Below, piece by piece: positions 17,911-27,015 of a DNA stretch of 64,000 nucleotides (its first letter is position 1; every line of letters starts with the position of its first letter). A model generated the notes under the pieces. The model was given only the letters and a program-made list of their open reading frames with translations, did not search any database and had not been told where the DNA came from. The stretch is from Sinorhizobium chiapasense (GTDB lineage Bacteria > Pseudomonadota > Alphaproteobacteria > Rhizobiales > Rhizobiaceae), in assembly GCF_036488675.1 (NCBI RefSeq), contig NZ_CP133152.1:186001-250000 (forward strand). Direction: 5' to 3'. Both the position numbers and the translations under genes were made by a program.

Positions 17911-18695
17911 GCCGCTGACCCCGATGCTGCAGCATTCGGGGCGGTTCCGCTTTCGGAAAGACCGGCCACTTCATCGGCGACTTCGCCGTTCAGGATCTTT
18001 TCGAACCGTTCCAGCGCCCGCGCGACATTGGCGCCGTCCATGACCCTGTGGTCATAGTGGATGCGGACGGTCACCACTCCATCCTCGCTGATCGGACCGT
18101 AATTGAAAATCGTGGTGAGCGGCGTCAGGGGATTGAGGGACTCCGCGCCGAGACCGGAATAGACCGACAGCTGGAAAGTGCCGAAATGGCGCGCGCGCTG
18201 GCGCCCGATATTGAGGCCAAGCCACATGAGCAGCCATCGGATCGGCGCCGGTGCGCGGGCGAGCTTCAAGGCACGGCGGAACTGCTTGATCTCGAGTACC
18301 GGACGCGATCGCGCTGACTGGATCATCGCCCCCAATTCGGCAATCGAACGCTGCTCGGGAGTCTTGATCGTGCTCAAGAGCACGACCCGTTCGCCCCCAT
18401 GTTCGCGCTCGTGCGCGACCGACGCAACGCTTCCCGGATATTCGTAGAGCTGCGGCCTCGGGAATTTGACGTAGGCGCGGCGAAACTCCGGTGTCTCCTT
18501 GGAGAGGAGCGCATATCCCTTCAGGAAAAGGACTGTCCAGGACGGCCGGCTTGGCTGTGCCAATCTGGCTTTTTGCAGGGGGCCAAGGTTCATCTGACGC
18601 TGTACCGTGACCCGTGGCACGCCGATCGAAAATCGCATCAGGTCTCCGACAAGGCGTCGTGCCGCCGAAAGCTTGAGGGCTCGGCCTCGCATCAT
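17907..18695 (-). CDS. 2-oxoacid dehydrogenase E2-type acyltransferase domain protein
   Basis: Stand-alone protein (262 residues) resembling the catalytic domain of dihydrolipoamide acyltransferases, with the active-site HxxxDG motif in IHYDHRVMDGANVARALE. There is no lipoyl or E1/E3-binding domain, so it cannot act as a normal E2 of the pyruvate or oxoglutarate complexes. It lies between an ICMT-like methyltransferase (seven-base gap) and an SDR (four-base overlap), which points to a shared small pathway acting on a lipid or hydrophobic acyl substrate. That pathway is inferred only from context. Confidence 0.75.
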   Translation of the reverse strand: MMRGRALKLSAARRLVGDLMRFSIGVPRVTVQRQMNLGPLQKARLAQPSRPSWTVLFLKGYALLSKETPEFRRAYVKFPRPQLYEYPGSVASVAHEREHGGERVVLLSTIKTPEQRSIAELGAMIQSARSRPVLEIKQFRRALKLARAPAPIRWLLMWLGLNIGRQRARHFGTFQLSVYSGLGAESLNPLTPLTTIFNYGPISEDGVVTVRIHYDHRVMDGANVARALERFEKILNGEVADEVAGLSESGTAPNAAASGSAA

Positions 18696-18702
18696 GCCAC
18701 CT

Positions 18703-19296
18703 CTAGTAAAGATAGGGGATAATTCGCTTGGTCCTGTCCATATAGGCGCGGTACTGCGGGCCGAATATTTCCAGCATCATGCGCTCCTCCTCGTCCACTC
18801 TGAGGAAAAAGAGGACAGCAAAGCCCACCAGACCCGCGAGACCCGCCACCCAGTTCGACAGCAGGAAGGCCTGGCCGATGCCCATAAGCAGGAAGGAGGT
18901 GTACATCGGGTGACGGACGAGCGCATAGGGTCCGCGGCATATCAGCTCGTGCTTGTCGCGAATCTCCAGCGAAATGGACCAGTTGCGGCCGAGTTCCTTG
19001 TGGGTTCTGCGGAAGACCCACATCGCCGTGGCGAAGGTCAAGGCGCCGACGACGACCGCCCATGCGTGCGCCGGATGGTCGGCCGCCTCCGGCTTGCCGG
19101 TGGCGACGTAAAAACCGGGAACGACCGCGAGGCCGATGAGGGCCGCTGCAAGCCCGACTGTCTCGGAACGCGAGCGGCGGTGGCTGACGACCCGCACGCG
19201 CTTGGCCCGGCGCTCATACGGACGCCGAATGAAGTACCAGGCGACGATGCCGAGCACCCAGATGATTTCGCCGACGGAAGCGACTGATATGTTCAC
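18703..19296 (-). CDS. Isoprenylcysteine carboxyl methyltransferase (ICMT)-like membrane protein
   Basis: Integral membrane SAM-dependent methyltransferase-like protein, 197 residues with about five hydrophobic helices. The ICMT/PEMT-type signature is LICRGPYALVRHPMYTSFLL, followed by the C-terminal EERMMLEIFGPQYRAYMDRT. Bacterial members methylate unknown small or lipid substrates rather than prenylated proteins. It is the first gene of a tight three-gene operon with the E2-like acyltransferase and the SDR. Confidence 0.85.
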   Translation of the reverse strand: MNISVASVGEIIWVLGIVAWYFIRRPYERRAKRVRVVSHRRSRSETVGLAAALIGLAVVPGFYVATGKPEAADHPAHAWAVVVGALTFATAMWVFRRTHKELGRNWSISLEIRDKHELICRGPYALVRHPMYTSFLLMGIGQAFLLSNWVAGLAGLVGFAVLFFLRVDEEERMMLEIFGPQYRAYMDRTKRIIPYLY

Positions 19297-19439
19297 TCTA
19301 GCTCACCTAAGCTTCGCTGCGATCCGCGGCCATCGCAACGGCTGTCAAGGTTGTGGCCATTATGCTCCGCTCCGACCGACAAAGGTTCAGCGGTGGTATG
19401 ACCCGACCGCCGGATGACCGGTGGGGTGATCAATTGCAC

Positions 19440-20030
19440 TCACCCGCCGTTCATCTCCCGAAGCTTTGTAATGAATTCTTGCGGCCTGAGCCAGATGCCG
19501 GGTGTCTCATACCCCATCGAACGCGCAATCTCCGCCACGAAGGCGTTGCAGTTGTAGAGCGACGCGTGCCAGAGACGGGACTTGGCCTTCAGCTTTCGGA
19601 TGTCCGCGACGACTTTCTGGTACTCGGCCTCCGTCAGCAGAACGCGCCAGCTTGCCGACCTGTATTCCTCTTCCAGGTCGCCGTCGCTCCACCCGGTCTC
19701 GGCTGGGACAGGCAGGAAATGGCCCATGACGTACGGTCCGGCGTCGGTCGTAGCCGGGGCGAGTCCTGCGACCTCGGGATTGATCATTGCTCCAGCCTTG
19801 TTCGTGCGCCCGAAAATCACGTAGGAGTGGCCGTAGCTGAGCGCGTAGCGAGAGCGGAATTCGATAAAGTAGCCGTAGTTTCTCTGTTGAGACTTTCCGT
19901 CGGACAGCGCCCCGGTGGCATCGTAACTCGAAACAAAACGCGGTTGGGGAGCCTTGTCTTCGGTTTGACATGCTGTGGTTGCCAGTGCGAGCAGGACCAC
20001 AAGCGATATGCGACCTCGTATAAGCGCCAT
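19440..20030 (-). CDS. Lipoprotein with permuted papain-like (NlpC/P60-LRAT-type) features
   Basis: Predicted lipoprotein of 196 residues; the lipobox LATTAC places the acylated Cys at residue 21. A His in YALSYGHSYVIFGRTN precedes a Cys in SLYNCNAFVAEIARSMG. His before Cys is the order of circularly permuted papain-like hydrolases (YiiX/LRAT-like), which cleave or transfer peptide or lipid groups. The fold assignment is inference from these two motifs. Neighbours include a tiny lipoprotein and an L,D-transpeptidase, so a cell-envelope role is plausible. Confidence 0.65.
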   Translation of the reverse strand: MALIRGRISLVVLLALATTACQTEDKAPQPRFVSSYDATGALSDGKSQQRNYGYFIEFRSRYALSYGHSYVIFGRTNKAGAMINPEVAGLAPATTDAGPYVMGHFLPVPAETGWSDGDLEEEYRSASWRVLLTEAEYQKVVADIRKLKAKSRLWHASLYNCNAFVAEIARSMGYETPGIWLRPQEFITKLREMNGG

Positions 20031-20182
20031 TACTACGCTCTATCTCCCGAGCTTTGATGAGCGCCAAGTTGAAGCCAGCTTTTGTGAGCTTCAGGCGTCA
20101 GCGCTGTAAATCCTAAGCCGGTGCGGCCATGAAAAGTAGCGTGGGAAGGATCGTAAGACCCTCCCCGCGCAAAGGTCAAATT

Positions 20183-20320
20183 TTACTTATAGACTGGCGC
20201 CTGTTCAACTGGCGCTGCCGCCGGTGGCGGTTCCTTGCCCTTGCCTTTGCCAACGGCCCCGCAAGCGCTCAGGCTGGCGACGGAAAACAACGCAATCATC
20301 ACGATTAGAATTCGGCTCAT
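20183..20320 (-). CDS. Small lipoprotein, 45 residues
   Basis: The short frame MSRILIVMIALFSVASLSAC.. has a lipobox (LSAC) with Cys at residue 20, followed by a Lys/Gly then Pro/Ala-rich tail ending QAPVYK. GGAAAGGA precedes the ATG at 20320. The layout resembles LptM/YifL-type small outer-membrane lipoproteins (short signal, lipobox, proline-rich tail), but the sequence is too short for a firm assignment. Confidence 0.65.
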   Translation of the reverse strand: MSRILIVMIALFSVASLSACGAVGKGKGKEPPPAAAPVEQAPVYK

Positions 20321-20510
20321 CAAGTAGTCCTTTCCTCAATAGTCGGAATGGGTTATCGAAGGCAACATTCAAAGTAATAGTGGCGATTTGCGACTCGGCC
20401 TAGTGCAGAAAGGACACAGTTGCCGTTCGGTTTGTCGTTGCCGAACTTTCAACGGTGTTCCAAAAACACACAGCTTCATCATTTATACCGAAAATTATGG
20501 GGAAACACCA

Positions 20511-21107
20511 TCAGATGATCAATACCTCGGTGCCCACGGGCGTGCGGCTGTAGAGGTCGACGATATCCTCGTTCGTCAAGCGAATGCAACCGTTCGAAAC
20601 CGCGTGGCCAATCGTCCAAGGCTCGTTCGTTCCGTGCACGCGGAACATGGTGTCTTGTCCGCCGCGGTAGAGATAAAGGGCCGACGCGCCAAGCGGATTG
20701 TGGGGTCCGCCGGAGACACCGCCCGCATATTGCGCCAGGTGCGGCTTGCGCTTGATCATGCTGGCGGTTGGTGTCCATGCGGGCCACTCCGCCTTGCGGC
20801 CGATGACCGCCCTGCCTTTCATGGTAAGCCCCTCTTCTCCGACGCCGATTCCGTAACGCGTCGCCCAGCCGCCCTCTTCGATCGAATAGAGGTAGCGCTC
20901 CATCGTATTAACGACGATCGTTCCGGGCGCCTCGTATCCTTCATAGCGGACATGCTGCCTTCGGTAGCGACGGTCCACGCCGGACTGGTTTCCGAACAGG
21001 GATGGAACAGGCACCCCCATCCCTTGCCAGCTTGAACTACATCCAGAGGTCAACAGAGCCAGACCGCCCAAAACGAGCGTCCGGCGCGTAATTCGGTTAT
21101 CGTCCAT
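20511..21107 (-). CDS. L,D-transpeptidase (YkuD/ErfK family), lipoprotein-type
   Basis: Periplasmic peptidoglycan cross-linking or Lpp-attaching enzyme, 198 residues. RRTLVLGGLALLTSGC near the start combines a twin-Arg-like pair with a lipobox. The YkuD domain shows TIVVNTMERYLYSIEEGG early and the active-site series FRVHGTNEPWTIGHAVSNGCIRLTNEDI with catalytic His and Cys. ATG 21107 has AGCAGG upstream; the frame open to 21155 is less likely. Rhizobia encode many such paralogues, so the specific role is open. Confidence 0.9.
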   Translation of the reverse strand: MDDNRITRRTLVLGGLALLTSGCSSSWQGMGVPVPSLFGNQSGVDRRYRRQHVRYEGYEAPGTIVVNTMERYLYSIEEGGWATRYGIGVGEEGLTMKGRAVIGRKAEWPAWTPTASMIKRKPHLAQYAGGVSGGPHNPLGASALYLYRGGQDTMFRVHGTNEPWTIGHAVSNGCIRLTNEDIVDLYSRTPVGTEVLII

Positions 21108-21448
21108 CTTTACCTGCTGAGCAAAATGATGCGCCCCCAGATTCGTCTTTAACATTGCCGCGCGCAGCGGCCAAGTCTTGTACGTCGATTAAAGTGGCTG
21201 GACAGCGTAAAGGGTTGGAAAGGCGTACATCTTTGCTCGCGACCGAAAGCATCAGCGGGAGAAGCGTGGTATATCTGTAGGGGTACCTAGTTCAGGCGAA
21301 TGAATAGCGGCGGGATCAACAGGCGGGTTCTCGCGAGTCGTGGAGGTTTCGGGTCGCTGACGTAGATGCGGCTCCAGCTAACTTGTGAAACGTCTTGCGG
21401 TGCCGTGCCCGCTCGATTAGGTCGAGGCACGACAATAAGGATAGACAA
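21108..21448. other. Intergenic stretch with no recognised feature
   Basis: This gap separates the divergent L,D-transpeptidase and SDR genes, so it must hold two promoters. I see no repeat, RNA gene or clear operator in it. Confidence 0.4.
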
Positions 21449-22204
21449 ATGAAACTTGGCTTTGAGGGGAAGGTTGCGATCGTGACCGGTGCGGGTTCCG
21501 GTATTGGCGCGGCGGTTTCCCTGCAACTCGGTAGCGAGGGGGCCGAGGTCGTCGTTGCCGACCTGGACGCTGACGCCGCGCGCCGAATCACCGCCGAGAT
21601 TCGTGCGCACGGCGGCAAGGCCCACGACTTCGTCGTCGACGTGGCCGATGCAGAAGCTGTGGATAAGTTGGTGAGGTTCGCCGTCGAGAAATGCGGCGGC
21701 CTTCATCTGGCGGTCAACAACGCCGGCATCGACGGCATCCGCAAGGCGACGGCCGACTACCCGCTCGACGAGTGGCACAAGGTGATGAACGTCAACCTGA
21801 ACGGCGTTTTCTACTGCATGAAGCGCGAGATCGCCGCCATGTTGTCGCAGGGCGGCGGCGCGATCGTCAACATGTCGTCCATTCTCGGCTCGGTCGGCCT
21901 GCCGACCGCCGCCGCCTATACCGCAGCCAAGCACGGGATCGTCGGGCTGACGAAGGTCGCCGCAATGGAATATGCGCGGATGGGCATCCGCATCAATGCC
22001 GTCGGTCCCGGGTGGATCGAAACGCCGCTCCTGTCGGAGCATGCCGACATCGCGAGCACCCGGCGCATGATGTCGCTGCAGCCGATGGCAAGGCGCGGCA
22101 AGCCGGAGGAGGTGGCGTCCCTCGTGTGCTTCCTGCTGTCGGAGCAGGCGAGCTTCATCACCGGAAGCGTCCACCTCGTGGACGGCGCCTATACGGCCCA
22201 TTGA
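21449..22204 (+). CDS. SDR-family oxidoreductase (classical)
   Basis: NAD(P)-dependent dehydrogenase/reductase of 251 residues, close to the classical SDR length. Landmarks are TGAGSGIGAAVSLQLG, DLDADAAR (acidic residue suggesting NAD preference), NNAGIDG, the catalytic Ser in NMSSILGSVG, YTAAKHG and INAVGPGWIETPL. ATG 21449 follows AAGGATAGA; upstream codons are non-conserved. It appears monocistronic, and the substrate is unknown. Confidence 0.88.
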   Translation: MKLGFEGKVAIVTGAGSGIGAAVSLQLGSEGAEVVVADLDADAARRITAEIRAHGGKAHDFVVDVADAEAVDKLVRFAVEKCGGLHLAVNNAGIDGIRKATADYPLDEWHKVMNVNLNGVFYCMKREIAAMLSQGGGAIVNMSSILGSVGLPTAAAYTAAKHGIVGLTKVAAMEYARMGIRINAVGPGWIETPLLSEHADIASTRRMMSLQPMARRGKPEEVASLVCFLLSEQASFITGSVHLVDGAYTAH

Positions 22205-22336
22205 GCCGCAAGCTTCCGGCGAAGCGGCATGTTGCGGCAAGACGGGGCCGCGTTCCACGTCGGCGGCCTGTAATTCGCGCCGGCCGACGTGGCGATCCGG
22301 ACGGAGTGAGAGGAGAGCCGGGCTGCCCCGGCGCTC

Positions 22337-22385
22337 CTGCAGCGCCGCGTGTCGTATCAGACGCGCAAAGGACGCAGCGGCACGT
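22337..22385 (-). repeat. Partial RIME-like repeat (family I)
   Basis: CTGCAGCGCCGCGTGTCGTATC-AGACGCGCAAAGGACGC is the left palindrome of family I only. It lies just beyond the cupredoxin gene end. Confidence 0.7.
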
Positions 22386-22389
22386 GGGT

Positions 22390-22719
22390 TTACGGACGAA
22401 CGGTGATGTGCCCCTCCATATTGGGATGATAACGGCAAATATAGTCGAAGCTGCCGGGCTCCCTCATCAGAAGGCGACCTGATTTTTTCGCCGGCACGAG
22501 CACTTCAGTACCTCCCTTCATGGTGGCCGTGTGAACGAGCGCATCCTTGTTGATCCACTCGATTTCATCGCCCACTTTCGCCTCGATCTCCGCCGGCGCG
22601 TAGACGAGGCGGTCGATCGTCACTTCAATGGTTTCCGCCTGAGCGGGAACGACGATGGTCGCCGTTCCCAGCAACAGGGCGAGAAAAGCTGGTCTTAGCG
22701 GGTTCGCTGCCGCGTTCAT
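22390..22719 (-). CDS. Cupredoxin-domain (plastocyanin/amicyanin-like) secreted protein
   Basis: Periplasmic type I copper protein, 109 residues. The signal peptide ends at VPAQA. The cupredoxin domain keeps the copper ligands: His in NKDALVHTATMKGG, and Cys, His and Met in YICRYHPNMEGHITV. It probably carries electrons. The start overlaps the preceding DUF4142 gene by four bases, so the two are translated together and probably controlled by the ECF sigma gene above them. The longer open frame to 23184 is an overlap artefact. Confidence 0.87.
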   Translation of the reverse strand: MNAAANPLRPAFLALLLGTATIVVPAQAETIEVTIDRLVYAPAEIEAKVGDEIEWINKDALVHTATMKGGTEVLVPAKKSGRLLMREPGSFDYICRYHPNMEGHITVRP

Positions 22720-23240
22720 CTCAGCTCCGTCGCGACATGTTCGGCGTGCTGCTGATGGCCCTGAAACAGCTTCAGCCCGGTCTCGAGCAGAGACTTGAGC
22801 TCGGCATTTTGCGCGGACGGGATCAGCAGGGTTTCCAGCGCGCCATTGACCTGCTTGTGATAGGCGGCCTCGTTCTCGACATAGGCCTTGTCGAAATCCG
22901 CGCCCGTCAGCTTCGCCAGTTCCGAACGCTTGCTTTCGGCCGCCTGCGACAATGCCTTGCTGGTGTCGTTGTCCTCGGGCGTAACATTGAGCTTCTTGAC
23001 GAGATCGAGTGCTTGCTTGTTCACCGACTCGTGGTCGCGCACCATGCTCTCGGCGAATTCGACCACGGTCTTGTTTTTCGATGTGGCAATGGCCAGCTTC
23101 GCCGCTTCGACATCGATCACACCTGCGGTGTAAGCGATATGCGCGATCTGCGGATCCGTGGGCTTGTCGGCGGCGAGCGCCCAATTACCTCCGAGCAACA
23201 GGGCGAATGCGGCGGCGGCAGTGGTTAAGCGTACGGTCAT
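22716..23240 (-). CDS. DUF4142 (ferritin-like fold) secreted protein
   Basis: Exported helical protein of 174 residues. After the signal peptide (ending NWALAA) come motifs of the DUF4142 family: AYTAGVIDVEAAKLAIATSKN, VVEFAESMVRDHESVNKQALDL and a late AAYHKQVNGAL. Repeated D/E-x2-H patterns recall four-helix ferritin-like proteins, but no function is established. ATG 23240 is chosen at the signal peptide; 39 upstream codons are not convincing. It lies between an ECF sigma factor and a cupredoxin gene. Confidence 0.85.
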   Translation of the reverse strand: MTVRLTTAAAAFALLLGGNWALAADKPTDPQIAHIAYTAGVIDVEAAKLAIATSKNKTVVEFAESMVRDHESVNKQALDLVKKLNVTPEDNDTSKALSQAAESKRSELAKLTGADFDKAYVENEAAYHKQVNGALETLLIPSAQNAELKSLLETGLKLFQGHQQHAEHVATELR

Positions 23241-23313
23241 CGGATGTTCCTTTCTTCGAAGTTCAAAGCGTGTTGACGTGCTTTGGATGCTTCGCGGGTC
23301 GAAACGTTCCCGA

Positions 23314-23997
23314 TTACCTGTCGCCGTCCTCCGGTTCCTGTCGCGAGAGGCGGGCAAGTACGGCCTCGGTCAGACGCTCGCAACGTTTGCCCGCGAAGGG
23401 GAAGGCGTCGAGCAGTAGCGGACCGATCTGTCTCTCCAGTTGCTCTTTGATGAGATGTCGCGCGCGAAAGAGCCGCGTTCGGACGGTCTCGGGGCGAAGC
23501 GCCAGCAGATCGGCGGTCTCTTCGTTGCTGAGCCCCTCGATCACCCGCATGACGAAGACGGTGCGGTAGATATCCGGAAGCTGATCGGTCGCCTTTTCGA
23601 CAAGGTCGAGAATCTGTCGCTGTGCCATCGTTTTTTCCGGATTGTCGGTGTCTGCGTTGCGCGGGAAGGCGATGATGTCCGCCTGATGGGTTTGCAACAT
23701 GTCGTCGGTAAGCCGCTTCCTGCGCCGTCGCTGGCGCAGCCGGCCCAGGGCCTCGTTGATTACGATGCGCGAGAGCCACGTGGTGATCGCCGAGTCGCCG
23801 CGAAATTCGGAGAAATGCGTGAAGGCGCGGACATAGGCCTCCTGGAGAACGTCCTCGGCATCGCTGTTGTTCTGCACGATGCTTCGCGCAATGCGATAGA
23901 GCTTGCGGTTGTGCGTCTGCATGATCACGCGGAAGGCATCGATTTCTTGCGGCGAGGTCGCGCGTTTTCGGGAGGGGATAGTGTCAGCAATGGGCAT
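23314..23997 (-). CDS. ECF-type RNA polymerase sigma factor
   Basis: Alternative sigma factor of 227 residues. Region 2 is LYRIARSIVQNNSDAEDVLQEAYVRAFTH with FRGDSAITTWLSRIVINEAL; region 4 is LPDIYRTVFVMRVIEGLSNEETADLLALRPETVRTRLFRAR. A 45-residue C-terminal extension follows region 4. ATG 23997 has AAGGAG eight bases upstream. The gene leads an apparent operon with DUF4142 and cupredoxin genes. No anti-sigma gene is adjacent, so its control may involve the extension or a distant partner. Confidence 0.9.
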   Translation of the reverse strand: MPIADTIPSRKRATSPQEIDAFRVIMQTHNRKLYRIARSIVQNNSDAEDVLQEAYVRAFTHFSEFRGDSAITTWLSRIVINEALGRLRQRRRRKRLTDDMLQTHQADIIAFPRNADTDNPEKTMAQRQILDLVEKATDQLPDIYRTVFVMRVIEGLSNEETADLLALRPETVRTRLFRARHLIKEQLERQIGPLLLDAFPFAGKRCERLTEAVLARLSRQEPEDGDR

Positions 23998-24099
23998 GGT
24001 CGAGGCTCCTTGTCGCACATTGGATGCCGGACCCGCTCAAACGTTCCCAGATGTGCAGCAGACGACCATCTTATCGCGATCGCCTGCGCGCTTCGAGCC

Positions 24100-24206
24100 T
24101 GCAGCGCCGCGCGTCTTATCAGACACGCAAAGGACGCTGCAGCACTTTGAATTGCTGCATGTTTTTATCCCTTGATCGGCCAGGATTTAACGAAACAGAC
24201 AGTAGC
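24100..24206 (-). repeat. RIME-like repeat (family I)
   Basis: GCAGCGCCGCGCGTC..GACACGCAAAGGACGCTGC, then GCACTTTGAATTGCTGCATG and a degraded right palindrome (ATCGGCCAGGATTTAACGA). It lies between the sigma factor gene and the small RNA. Confidence 0.75.
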
Positions 24207-24209
24207 CCT

Positions 24210-24332
24210 CAAAACAGAAAGCCCGGCGCGGGAGGAGGGGCGCCGGGCTTCCGATTCTGATCGGCAACTGGGAGGAGGAGGGTTGCCGATCCCACGATAG
24301 AGCCGGGAGGAGGAGGCTCTATCGATGAATCA
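24210..24332 (-). ncRNA. alpha-r14-family small RNA (NfeR1-like), three anti-SD hairpins
   Basis: Read on the minus strand, this holds three consecutive perfect hairpins, each with a CCUCCUCCC-type loop: GATAGAGCC/GGCTCTATC (24323-24296), GATCGGCAAC/GTTGCCGATC (24291-24259) and the GC-rich AGCCCGGCG/CGCCGGGCT (24249-24220). The last is followed by TTTCTGTTTTG, a rho-independent terminator. This is the plan of alphaproteobacterial alpha-r14 trans-acting sRNAs, whose loops pair with Shine-Dalgarno regions of transporter mRNAs. A CTTGAAGG box with a -10-like TTGTAT about 18 bases on suggests a start near 24330. The exact 5' end is estimated. Confidence 0.85.
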
Positions 24333-24383
24333 TACAATGGTGTTGCGGTGCAGTACCTTCAAGTCCGAGAGGGCAGATTTTCC

Positions 24384-24498
24384 AGAGCGGGATGAGGAAA
24401 AGTGTGAGCGGTTTTCCGCCCGCATCCCGCTCCAAATTATTAGAACCGATCACGTTTATGATTTTGGGTCGATTGGACCCAAAATCATCGTGATCTAG
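24384..24498. repeat. Family II palindromic repeat (two hairpins)
   Basis: GAGCGGGATGAGGAAAAGTG pairs with GGTTTTCCGCCCGCATCCCGCTC. A second palindrome, GATCACG..ATGATTTTGGGTCGAT / GGACCCAAAATCATCGTGATC, follows. The same element occurs at 37325, with partial copies elsewhere. Confidence 0.75.
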
Positions 24499-24611
24499 AT
24501 GGCAACGGTGCCGGCGTGGTGGCGCGCGCAGGGCCTGATCGCGCGAGCGATGTGCTTGCATTCGCCGCCGTCTGCGCCAGATTCAGAAGACCGAACAGGA
24601 AGGAGGCGGCC

Positions 24612-24896
24612 ATGGCGGAGGATCGCAAAGCGGCTTTGGTCCGGATCACTGGACGAGTACAGGGCGTGTGCTTCCGTGTCTGGACCCGCGACGAAGCGGC
24701 ACAGCTTGGCCTGGCGGGCTGGGTTCGCAACGAACGCGACGGCTCCGTCACAGCCCTGATTGCCGGACCCGAGGCGGCGATCTCGACGATGCTGAACCGC
24801 TTTTGGAAAGGCCCGCCGGCGGCACGGGTGTCAAACGTCGAGAGCGAAGATGCCTCGTCCGTACAAGCGCCCTTGGGGTTTCAAATCACCGATTGA
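24612..24896 (+). CDS. acyP: Acylphosphatase
   Basis: Small cytoplasmic enzyme (94 residues) that hydrolyses acyl phosphates such as acetyl phosphate. The family motif VRITGRVQGVCFRVWTRDEAAQLGLAGWVRN contains the catalytic Arg and Asn, and GPEAAISTMLNRFWKGPPAARV follows. ATG 24612 follows AGGAGG directly. It is probably monocistronic, between the alpha-r14-like sRNA and the convergent pca genes. Confidence 0.93.
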   Translation: MAEDRKAALVRITGRVQGVCFRVWTRDEAAQLGLAGWVRNERDGSVTALIAGPEAAISTMLNRFWKGPPAARVSNVESEDASSVQAPLGFQITD

Positions 24897-24920
24897 CACG
24901 ATGGTCCGCAGCCCCGCCCG

Positions 24921-24995
24921 CTGCATGCTTACTTAATTCGGAGCGGACTTAAGGGAAAAACATGCAGCAAATCAAAGTGCTACAGCGCCCTTCGT
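24921..24995 (+). repeat. RIME-like repeat (family I, partial)
   Basis: GCATG-CTTACTTAATTCGGAGCGGACTTAAGGG-AAAAACATGC is the right palindrome, followed by AGCAAATCAAAGTGCTACAGCGCCCTT. It lies at the convergent junction of acyP and pcaF. Confidence 0.7.
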
Positions 24996-25011
24996 GTAGG
25001 CGCCGGCGGGG

Positions 25012-26213
<1,202 letters not shown>

Positions 26214-26214
<1 letters not shown>

Positions 26215-27005
26215 CAGGCGGCCTCCTTACCCTTGTCCGTGCCCTGATGGGCCTTCTTGGTGCGGGCGTTGATGTCGCGCAGCACCGAAAGTTCCGTTTC
26301 CGTCGGCACCGGCGTCTCGATGACCGTGTCGGCGAACTTGATTGCCCAGCCGCAATTTTCGACGATCTGCGCGCGTGTGACGCCGTGATGGATCGAGACC
26401 ACAGTCAGTTCCTTCGTCTCCGGATCCGGTTCGAGGATGCAAAGATCGGTGATCACGCGGGTGGGCCCCTTGGTCTTCATGCCGAGCCGCTCGCGGTGGT
26501 TTCCGCCTTCGCCGTGGCCCATCGACGTGATGAAGGGCAGCTTCTCGACGAAACCGCGCTTCGAGAGCGCCATGGTGATGAAGATGCGGCCGCAATTGGA
26601 GGCGATCTCCGGCGCACCGCCGCCGCCCGGGAGACGGACCTTCGGGTGGTCGTAGGGACCGACGACCGTCGTGTTGAGATTGGCAAAGCGGTCGATCTGC
26701 GCGCCGCCCAAAAAGCCGGTGGTGATGCGCCCGCCCTGCAGCCAGTAGCGGAACATTTCCGGGACCGAGACGGTGAAGAGCGCAGTGTCGCACAACTCGC
26801 CGTCGCCGATCGACAGCGGCAGCACGTCCGGCTTGGTGCCGACGGTGCCGCTCTCGTAGATCAGCGTGATATCCGGCGCGTGCGTCAGCCGGGCGATGTT
26901 GCAGGCGGCCGACGGCGCGCCGATGCCGACGAAGCAGACGTCGTCATTGGAAAGTTCGCGCGATGCGGCAATCGTCATCATTTCCGTGGGTGTGAATTCC
27001 GTCAT
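26214..27005 (-). CDS. pcaJ: 3-oxoadipate CoA-transferase subunit B
   Basis: Beta subunit (263 residues) of succinyl-CoA:3-oxoadipate CoA-transferase, which activates 3-oxoadipate. The family I CoA-transferase features are VCFVGIGAPSAACNIA, the catalytic Glu in LIYESGTVG and GGAQIDRFANLNTTVVG. ATG 27005 gives the expected N-terminus MTEFTPTEMM; the frame open to 27176 runs back into pcaI and is excluded. It lies ten bases after pcaI and is coupled to pcaF. Confidence 0.94.
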
Positions 27006-27015
27006 CGTCGCCTCC

